From an uncultured Pelagibacteraceae bacterium (GTDB lineage Bacteria > Pseudomonadota > Alphaproteobacteria > Pelagibacterales > Pelagibacteraceae): a stretch of 64,000 nucleotides of DNA. Shown here one piece after another: positions 44,954-52,864 of the stretch. Below the pieces are notes generated by a model, which saw nothing but the letters and a program-made list of their open reading frames with translations, had not been told where the DNA came from and did no database searches. Position 1 is the first letter of the stretch; each line of letters starts with the position of its first letter. The stretch lies in assembly GCA_902538745.1 (NCBI GenBank), contig CACBGP010000001.1, forward strand, positions 124,001 to 188,000, read 5' to 3'. The translations under genes and the position numbers were made by a program.

Positions 44954-47900
44954 TGTTTAAAATGGACTCAATAAAAAGATTATTTTTGTATCTATTTGCA
45001 TTAGTTATGGCGTTTAATCAAAATGCCCTTTCAAAATCATTACCACCGGGTTCAGGTACAGGCGATGTTAAAGCAAATATATTAATTCTTCTTGATACAT
45101 CAGCTAGTATGAACGGAAACCCTTTTGGTGGTGCAGCAATTTATAATCCAAATGATTTAATTTTGCTTAATGATGGTGATGTAATGGTTGGGCAAGCCAG
45201 AGGCGCAATTGTAAAATTTGATTACGACACAGAGGATTTTGATCCAACATTTGTTGATCCTGACGGTGATGGCAAGGGAGATAGGCTATTCCAAGGATCA
45301 AACAGTATGCCCTCGTGTGAATTAGAGACTGGCAGACAAGATAGCAGAGTAAGAACTGTTCGTGAAATGGATAAGTCATCAGATGTAATTGGAGTTTCAC
45401 CAGCAGGTAAAGAAGTTATTTATTCAATCTCGTATGATTATGAGTCTGTTGTAGCTATAGATGCGTCTGGCAATTGCGTAGAGGTTATTAGTAGTGCTGA
45501 ACTTGGGAAAATGTCTACTGGAAGATTTGATAAATTGTATCCACTAGGTTTGGATATTAAAACTATTGATAGCCAAGACCATTTAATTGTAACGGGTCAT
45601 CAAGAAGTTTGCCTTGATGAAAGAAGGGTAGGAAAGAAAAAAAGAAAGAGATGGGTTTGTTTTAGATATAGTCAAGAAGAATTTGTTTTTTCAAGAAATC
45701 TCTCGACTGGTAACCAATTGCTTTGTCCTGTTAATAGTCTCAATTCAACATTCAGAACCCACTTAAGATCTACAAGTTCAATTTCTATGGATAGTGGAAA
45801 CAATCTTTACTACGTTGTTAGCGGAGAAATTTATAAAATTTCAATTTCATCTGATGGCGTAAACTTTTGTCCAAATCTTGAAGCGCCTACACGTTTTCAG
45901 AGAAATGTTAATGGCAATGTTTACAATCTAGTTGCGAAAATGAGTATTGATCCACAAGATGAAAGTATTATCTATGCAACAAGTAACACCAGCCATACAC
46001 TGCAAAAATTATCAATTAACTCATCGAACATAACCACTACAGCAACTGTTGGGGGGTTCGGTCCAACAGCGTCCACAGCATCAAATGTTCTCTTTAATAT
46101 ACCTATGGGTCTTCATGTGTCGAATGACAGAGTTTGGGTTGGTAATGCGAAAAATTCAATTCAAGAATTCGATATAAGCGGAGGGTCTATGACTTGGGTT
46201 GACGAATTGGGAACTAAAATAGTAAGTAGAGCTGAAGGAGCCAAAAGAGCAATTAAAGCAGTTGTTAACGACAGTTCATTAACTAGTGGAGCGTATTTTG
46301 GTTATGGATATTGGAACGCTGGAACAAGAGCAAACGGAAGAGGAGCTAAGGGAAAATGGTTACCGTTTACAGAATATTCTTGTCATAACATGTGTCCCAA
46401 GGCAAAAAAATTTCAAAGATGTAATGATTTTTGTGATTATTACCGGGGGTGGTCTAACGCTGCCCAACATCCTTCGGGTAAATCTGTCCAATGTGATGAC
46501 AATTCTTGTATACCTGTAGGAATTGGACCAAATACATCTAGTCGAATAGTTGAAGCTGTTGATAGAATGAAAACAAGATTTGGAACAGATGGTACTGCTT
46601 TTTCTCAACTTGCCTACGAGTATATGTTAGACCCAAATATTGGAATAACTAAAGACGGTCCTGAGTGTCAACTTAACTACGTTATTGTAATAGGTGATGG
46701 TATGTGGCAACACCACGACCGGGCTTTGAGACAAATTAGAGATTTAAGAATTGATAGTGCAGCAGCGGGGGTAAACAAGGATCGGTTTGGAAATGCAAAA
46801 GGAGTTAAGACAATTTTTATAGCCTATGGTGGAGGAATAAAAGATAGAGGAGACGAGCAATTTCAAGAAGCAGCAAAAGCTGGTAGTTGTGATGATCCTA
46901 ATTTTGGTACATCTGCTCAAACAGATCCAGAATGTAGACAAAGAATTATTGCAGAAAATCCAAAAGAGTTAGTTACAAAATTAAAAAGCGAGATAGAGAG
47001 AATCATTGCTAGTAGGCTCTCATTTTCTGCTCCAGCCATAACTGCTACCGTGCAAGAAGGTGGAGATTTGTTTCAGGGACAATTTTCATTAGCACAAGGA
47101 CAACAGTGGATAGGACATCTAATGAGAAAGGGCGTTACACCAGACGGTTTTGTTATTCATGAGGACCCTGCAAATAATTGGGATGCAGCTAAAAAATTAG
47201 CAGACAGGGATATATCTACTAGAAAAATTTGGACCCCTCTGCAGGGTAAAAGTTACATAGAAAGTGACTGGAACAACTGGGTTGAAGGAAACAGTTCTGA
47301 AATTAATAAGTTATTTCAAATTTTAGGAAACACTGTTACCGATTATCATAAAACGGGTTCTACTTGTCCAGGACCAGATGGAAATGATGATGATATAAAA
47401 GGTTTGATTAATTTCGTCAGAGGTGCGGATTACTTTCTTTACCGCACAGGTAACGACAGATGTTCTGGAAAAGGAGATAAGAGAGAAAATATTCTTGGGG
47501 ACATATATCATTCTCAGATTGTTGAGGTTGGACCTCCAGGCGCAAACACGAACTACACAGCCACAAATCAAGAAGCATACTACAGACAAAAAAATGGTTA
47601 TGCTAGTTTTGCTTCTAGTTTAAGCCAAAGGCAAAGAGTTCTTTATGTAGGAGCTAATGATGGAATGTTGCACGCGTTTGATGCTAAAACTGGAGAGGAG
47701 CTTTGGGGTTTTGTTCCACCGTTCATTGCTGGAAAGTTACCGGAGATGGTAAATGATAACCTAGATCAAGCAATTGGTAATGGAAAAGGCGGTACGAATG
47801 CAATATTTGCAGTTGATGGTTCACCAGTTGTACATGACATGTTTATTAAAGCTGTGAAACCTAATGGGCAGCCAGAGGCAACAAAATCTTGGCGTACTAT

Positions 47901-49809
47901 ATTAATGATTCCTTACGGAAGAGGTGGTGCAGGATATTCTATTTTAGATGTGACAGAGCCATCAGAACCAATTCATGTATTCTCTGTTTACAATGATTTT
48001 GTTCGAAGTAAAGTTATGATAGCTTTAAGTGATGGTGAAATAATTAACAGTGAAGACTCACCAGCTCCAGCATTAGATTATACAGGTGGAAGCTTGAATA
48101 TTAATGACTCAGAGGAAGCCAAAAACGCTAAATTTAATATTGAAGTAGCTAGAAATGCTGACCTAGCTAATGATAGCACTGGTAATGATTATACTGAAAG
48201 GGATAAGATTAGAGATTGTGTGACCGACAGTAATTTTTACTCGGGTGGTACAGCCGCTTGTTACAAAGGCAGAGTTTGGAGATTTCCATATATTATGCCG
48301 CAAGAATTTATTGATGATCCATCAACTTTACCTGTTCAAAAAGTTATAGATGGAACTGTTACATCATTAACCGTAGATACGATTGTACAAGAAGCATCAT
48401 TAGCAACAATTACATTTAGAGAGGAACTAGTAATTAATCTGAGTGAAGATGACGGTTCTCTAGCATCCGATGATGAGACAACTTTCTTTACTGTTAAAAT
48501 TCCTAATATAGGAACTGAAAACCCAGTATATGATTATAGTAAGATGGGTGAAACTTGGGCAACGCCAAGAATATTCAGACTTCCAGTTGAAAGAGAAGAG
48601 TCTATAGATAGTGATAGATATGTTGCAGTAATGCCCGCTGGATTTGGTAGAGTTGGCGGTGTTGGTTCAGCTGTATATGTAATAGATTTAGAGTCCATGA
48701 GTGAGCAAAGTGGAGGCCAATACCCTGGGAAAATAGCTAGCGGAGGGAATGGGTTAATCGATTTAGTCGATATCGATAACTCATTTGAAAGTGCTTATGG
48801 AGGTACATTAAACGATCTTCCTAATTCAGTATTGGGCGACCCAGTGGTAATTACTCCAGATACTTTTAGAGGTGCGAAATGGCGGGGAGCAATGGTTTAT
48901 GTAAACGATTATGAGGGGAAAATTTCAAAAATTAACTTAACTAATGAACTGACTTCTAAAGGCTCTAATCCGGCGCCAATAGAATTATATGATCATACTA
49001 CTTTATTTTCTCTAAATACAAACGAGGAAAACGGCAGAGTTAGTTTTTTTGGAATGGACGCTGCTTTTGGAATGGATACTAAAAACTTATATTTGTTTGG
49101 AGCCACTGGGGACTTTAATGACATCGCGCGGAGATCAAGAGGAATGGATAACATCTTATATGGAATAAGAGATTTTGATTTTCCAAATTTTAGAATGGTA
49201 AATTCTGGAGGCGTCGGGTCTTTAACAGAGGCTATGAATGCAAGAAAGATTGATGCAGAAGACGGATATAGTTTAAGTTCAAATTGTGTAAATACTGCTG
49301 ACGAAACAAATGATCAGGGGGATTGTCCTGCGATATCTAAGGACGCCTGGGTTTTTAAATTAGATAAGCCATTTGACAAAAGACAAGACGAGTCTTTAGT
49401 TACTGATACAGGAGCTCCAAATTTAACACAAAATTTATATCACAAAGCTACTGCATCACCCACTGTGTTTAAGGGCACGGTTTATTATCCTGTTTATCAA
49501 CCACCAGAGGGCGGAAAGTGTAATGTCGGAAACGCTTATGTCTGTGCCGCTGATGATGAATGTGGAATTAATACCTCAGAAGAAATTGGACGAGCAAGCA
49601 GACAGATGGATGCAAATGCTGGCTTTGATGAAAAGACAGGTTGTTATTATCTACAACCTGGTGTTCTTTCGAAGTTAGAGGTGTTTGCAGATAAACTTTT
49701 TGCAAACATTACAACAGATAGTGAAGACCAAGAAGATACACTTATATCTTTACTTTCTAATGACGGAGCAATCTCAGTGTTCAGAGGAAATTGGCGAGAA
49801 AATTATTAG
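44947..49809 (+). CDS. pilY1: PilY1/PilC-type pilus tip protein with vWA-like MIDAS
   Basis: LILLDTSASMNG (DxSxS), C-terminal propeller RVLYVGANDGMLHAFDAKTGEELWGFVPP; 1620 aa. Confidence 0.92.
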   Translation: MVMFKMDSIKRLFLYLFALVMAFNQNALSKSLPPGSGTGDVKANILILLDTSASMNGNPFGGAAIYNPNDLILLNDGDVMVGQARGAIVKFDYDTEDFDPTFVDPDGDGKGDRLFQGSNSMPSCELETGRQDSRVRTVREMDKSSDVIGVSPAGKEVIYSISYDYESVVAIDASGNCVEVISSAELGKMSTGRFDKLYPLGLDIKTIDSQDHLIVTGHQEVCLDERRVGKKKRKRWVCFRYSQEEFVFSRNLSTGNQLLCPVNSLNSTFRTHLRSTSSISMDSGNNLYYVVSGEIYKISISSDGVNFCPNLEAPTRFQRNVNGNVYNLVAKMSIDPQDESIIYATSNTSHTLQKLSINSSNITTTATVGGFGPTASTASNVLFNIPMGLHVSNDRVWVGNAKNSIQEFDISGGSMTWVDELGTKIVSRAEGAKRAIKAVVNDSSLTSGAYFGYGYWNAGTRANGRGAKGKWLPFTEYSCHNMCPKAKKFQRCNDFCDYYRGWSNAAQHPSGKSVQCDDNSCIPVGIGPNTSSRIVEAVDRMKTRFGTDGTAFSQLAYEYMLDPNIGITKDGPECQLNYVIVIGDGMWQHHDRALRQIRDLRIDSAAAGVNKDRFGNAKGVKTIFIAYGGGIKDRGDEQFQEAAKAGSCDDPNFGTSAQTDPECRQRIIAENPKELVTKLKSEIERIIASRLSFSAPAITATVQEGGDLFQGQFSLAQGQQWIGHLMRKGVTPDGFVIHEDPANNWDAAKKLADRDISTRKIWTPLQGKSYIESDWNNWVEGNSSEINKLFQILGNTVTDYHKTGSTCPGPDGNDDDIKGLINFVRGADYFLYRTGNDRCSGKGDKRENILGDIYHSQIVEVGPPGANTNYTATNQEAYYRQKNGYASFASSLSQRQRVLYVGANDGMLHAFDAKTGEELWGFVPPFIAGKLPEMVNDNLDQAIGNGKGGTNAIFAVDGSPVVHDMFIKAVKPNGQPEATKSWRTILMIPYGRGGAGYSILDVTEPSEPIHVFSVYNDFVRSKVMIALSDGEIINSEDSPAPALDYTGGSLNINDSEEAKNAKFNIEVARNADLANDSTGNDYTERDKIRDCVTDSNFYSGGTAACYKGRVWRFPYIMPQEFIDDPSTLPVQKVIDGTVTSLTVDTIVQEASLATITFREELVINLSEDDGSLASDDETTFFTVKIPNIGTENPVYDYSKMGETWATPRIFRLPVEREESIDSDRYVAVMPAGFGRVGGVGSAVYVIDLESMSEQSGGQYPGKIASGGNGLIDLVDIDNSFESAYGGTLNDLPNSVLGDPVVITPDTFRGAKWRGAMVYVNDYEGKISKINLTNELTSKGSNPAPIELYDHTTLFSLNTNEENGRVSFFGMDAAFGMDTKNLYLFGATGDFNDIARRSRGMDNILYGIRDFDFPNFRMVNSGGVGSLTEAMNARKIDAEDGYSLSSNCVNTADETNDQGDCPAISKDAWVFKLDKPFDKRQDESLVTDTGAPNLTQNLYHKATASPTVFKGTVYYPVYQPPEGGKCNVGNAYVCAADDECGINTSEEIGRASRQMDANAGFDEKTGCYYLQPGVLSKLEVFADKLFANITTDSEDQEDTLISLLSNDGAISVFRGNWRENY

Positions 49810-50570
49810 AATAAAAATATTTTAAATTTATCAAAAAAAGAAATATAAATCACACACCCGATTATAATGTACGGACCAAATGGAATTTGTGAGGACATTG
49901 TTTTTGATTTTTTAATTAGAGATGGTGTTACAATTAGAAGTGCTACAACAGAAGATATAAAAATTATAAAGGGGATACATATCCAGCCGAACCAGAAACC
50001 AATTGCAGAGAGTAACTTAGCATCCCCCAGTCCCATACCTTCTTTATTCTTAAATTTTTTATAAGAAAGAATGATTAACCAAATGACTAAGTAACCCATA
50101 ATTCCTCCAATAAGTGAGTTAAGATAAATAGGAAAGAGATTTGAGTCTAAATTTGGAGCAAATGATTTTGCAAAACCAATTATCATTAATGGAAAAGTAA
50201 GGCTGTCGGGGATTATAAAATGATTTAAATCTATAAAAAATATGATTATAAAAAAAATACTTAACAAAGCTAACAACAGAGTTGTGATGGTTAAACCATA
50301 AATATGGTAAACTAGTAAAAAACTTAAGACACTGATTAATTCTACTATAAAATATCTTATATCTATTTTAACTTTGCAACTTCTACACTTTCCACCAAGT
50401 ATAAAGAAAGACAATAGAGGAATGTTATCAAACCATTTGATCCTTGTACTGCATTTTGGACAATAAGATCTCTTAATTGCTATACTTTCATCATTTGGAA
50501 GCCTGTGTATACAAACGTTTGCGAAACTCCCCCATATACTTCCAAGGATAAATGCTATAATATAGAACAC
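49806..50570 (-). CDS. pilD: Prepilin peptidase
   Basis: CPKCSTRIKWFDNIPLLSFFILGGKCRSCK zinc motif, GMGLGDAKLLSAIGFWFG (GxGD). Confidence 0.95.
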   Translation of the reverse strand: MFYIIAFILGSIWGSFANVCIHRLPNDESIAIKRSYCPKCSTRIKWFDNIPLLSFFILGGKCRSCKVKIDIRYFIVELISVLSFLLVYHIYGLTITTLLLALLSIFFIIIFFIDLNHFIIPDSLTFPLMIIGFAKSFAPNLDSNLFPIYLNSLIGGIMGYLVIWLIILSYKKFKNKEGMGLGDAKLLSAIGFWFGWICIPFIIFISSVVALLIVTPSLIKKSKTMSSQIPFGPYIIIGCVIYISFFDKFKIFLF

Positions 50571-50669
50571 AGTTTAGAGTTTAATTTGAGAGGAAAATTC
50601 TATGAGCCCATTAATGCAGTATTGTACTAACATAATTGCATCAGTTAGGTGCAAATAGAAATTAGGCGC

Positions 50670-52019
50670 ATGAATAATGATTTCCATCAATTTCAAAATT
50701 ATCAAAAAATTAACGAATATCAATTTATAAATAACATGTTTTTTGGTGTAAAAAAAAAGGAAACGATCAAAATAGATGACACTAGCAGTAAAGATTTAGA
50801 GCTGGTAACTAAAATGAATCAAGAGTTTGCAATGTCTCTTGATTTAAAAGAAACACTTAATAACTCATTAGAATTAATTATAAAAAGAATTAATGCACAA
50901 GCAGCAAATATTTTTTTAATAGATAAAAAAAATCAATCGTTCCAATGTATTGCTTCCAAACATCAAGCATATCTTGAGGATTTCGAAATCCCAATTACTC
51001 AAGGAGTTATGGGAAAAGCTGCAGTCATGAAAAAATGTATTAGAGTTGGTGACGTTAGAAAAGATATTAGAGAAATTGCAGAATTTTATTTTGATTTAGA
51101 TAATAAAACAAATTTTACAACTTATTCAGTTCTATGTTCCCCTTTAATTGTATCGGATGAATGTATTGGCGTTATTCATTGCTTAAACAAAAAAACTAAT
51201 AATAAACTTTTTGAAGAGAATGATAGAAAACTTTTAGAAACTTTGTCTGGTCCGGCTGCATTAGCAATAAACAATGCTAAGATGGCAAAAGATTTAGTCG
51301 ATAAGAATAGAATGCAAAAAGAAATTGAAATTGTTGGCGAGATACAAAAAACTTTGTTGTCGCAAAACAAAAAAGAAAACTTTCCTATAGCAGGAATAAA
51401 CATCCCAGCAAAAGTTGTATCAGGAGATTTTTATAATTTTTCTGATCTAGGTGATGGTAAATTTGGTTTTGGTGTTGCAGATGTATCTGGTAAAGGAATT
51501 AAATCTTCCCTTTTAATGTCAAAGGCTTCGAGTCTTTATAGATGTTTAAGTAAAACAATTTTTTCTGCTGCTGATTTATTAAACTTACTTAATTCTGAAA
51601 TTTGTGAAACAGCTGCACGTGGAATGTTTGTAACAATGCTTATAGGTATTTATGACAGTAATAAAAAAGAATTACTACTTGCTAACGCAGGACATGAACC
51701 ACCACTAATTCATTCTAAAGACGGAAAATTTACAAACTATACTGAAGCAGGTCCACCTTTAGGAATTATGTCGAAGATTAAATACAAAGAGACAAAAATA
51801 AAATTTTTTGAAAGTTCGATGTACGTATTCACTGATGGTATAACAGAAATGAAAGATCCTGAAGGTAATATGTTAGAGTCTGATGGATTCAAAAACTATA
51901 TTACAAAGTATCAACAAACACCTAATCACGAAAGATTAAATAAAATTGTTGAGGATATAATTAAGTCTGGTCGTATTCAAAAAGACGATCTGACTATTGT
52001 AGTTGTAGACGGAGCATAA
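50670..52019 (+). CDS. GAF-domain PP2C/SpoIIE serine phosphatase (RsbU-like)
   Basis: GAF region followed by SGDFYNFSDLGDGKFGFGVADVSGKGIKSSLLMSKA, NAGHEPPLIH, FTDGITEM. Confidence 0.9.
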   Translation: MNNDFHQFQNYQKINEYQFINNMFFGVKKKETIKIDDTSSKDLELVTKMNQEFAMSLDLKETLNNSLELIIKRINAQAANIFLIDKKNQSFQCIASKHQAYLEDFEIPITQGVMGKAAVMKKCIRVGDVRKDIREIAEFYFDLDNKTNFTTYSVLCSPLIVSDECIGVIHCLNKKTNNKLFEENDRKLLETLSGPAALAINNAKMAKDLVDKNRMQKEIEIVGEIQKTLLSQNKKENFPIAGINIPAKVVSGDFYNFSDLGDGKFGFGVADVSGKGIKSSLLMSKASSLYRCLSKTIFSAADLLNLLNSEICETAARGMFVTMLIGIYDSNKKELLLANAGHEPPLIHSKDGKFTNYTEAGPPLGIMSKIKYKETKIKFFESSMYVFTDGITEMKDPEGNMLESDGFKNYITKYQQTPNHERLNKIVEDIIKSGRIQKDDLTIVVVDGA

Positions 52020-52029
52020 TTTTTTTTTT

Positions 52030-52332
52030 ATGTTTGCGATAAGTAAGACAATAGTCTTGTTTGCAATAATTATTTCTGCTCTTTTGTTTTGGGCGACGTC
52101 AAATGTTTGTAGATATAATTTTACAATTGAAAAAAAAACAAATTAGCTTAATATTATTTCAGAAGATATATTCCAAACGCTTCCAATAGCAAAAGTTTAT
52201 TACTTTAGAGAATTAAATTGTAATAACGTTGATACTATTTAGAATTTTAACAGAATTATTAATAATTTTAACGCAATTACAGTTTTGATTTATCAAGAGT
52301 TAACTACAGATACAAGAGGAGAGCCTAATTAA
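52030..52332 (+). pseudogene. Candidate small pseudogene: 100-codon frame interrupted by two TAG codons
   Basis: ATG at 52030 and TAA at 52330 in frame; in-frame stops only at TAG 52144 and TAG 52240; translation MFAISKTIVLFAIIISALLFWATSNVCRYNFTIEKKTN*LNIISEDIFQTLPIAKVYYFRELNCNNVDTI*NFNRIINNFNAITVLIYQELTTDTRGEPN*. Confidence 0.5.
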
Positions 52333-52530
52333 AATAAAAAAATGTGTTTTAAAGAAATTTTTTTAATAAATCATGTAAGAAATTTAATTATTATCCAATT
52401 TTCGCTCAAAAAGAGAAAAAAACTATATTTTTTTTTAAAAAAAGGCTCAATTTGTAATTGAATAGATAGTTTTTTAATAAATTGAATATTAAATTTACAA
52501 TTTTTGAGTGTAGTATTAATAAAACATTTA

Positions 52531-52846
52531 ACTCTAACACATAAATTTAAAACTCTAACACAAAAAAGTTTAAATTTAGCATGATTTTAATTTTTGTTGA
52601 TTTTATTGACTTTTTTAAAAAAAATTAAAATTTAATACTCTAACACAATTTAAAATCTATTATTTGTGTTAGAGTTTATTAAAAATTTAAATAAAAAAAA
52701 AAACTTAAATAAATATTTTAATTTGTAAAAAATGCCTATTTTACTTACTTTTTTAACATTAAGCCCATTTTGAACATATATTTTATAATTTTGTGTTAGA
52801 CTAAATAATAATTTTGTGTTAGAGATTCGTTAAATTGTGTTAGAGA
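52531..52846. repeat. Seven-copy dispersed short repeat, consensus TGTGTTAGA(G), both orientations
   Basis: Reverse copies ACTCTAACACA at 52531-52541, 52552-52562, 52637-52647; forward TGTGTTAGAs at 52665-52675, 52792-52801, 52815-52825, 52836-52846. Confidence 0.9.
52637..52675. repeat. 12-bp perfect inverted repeat, 15-nt loop
   Basis: ACTCTAACACAA (52637-52648) and TTGTGTTAGAGT (52664-52675). Confidence 0.9.
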
Positions 52847-52864
52847 AAAAATTATAACTTGTTT

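Noticed and set aside
52030-52332. TAG recoded as a sense codon
   Set aside because: TAG is used as a normal terminator in other genes of the window (e.g. petC at 18358-18360, pilY1 at 49807-49809); a pseudogene is simpler.
52342-52461. Short ORF MCFKEIFLINHVRNLIIIQFSLKKRKKLYFFLKKGSICN
   Set aside because: Composition is what AT-rich noncoding DNA gives by chance; no family resemblance.
52531-52846. Repeat cluster as a CRISPR array
   Set aside because: Units are only ~10 bp, in both orientations and irregularly spaced, with no cas genes nearby.
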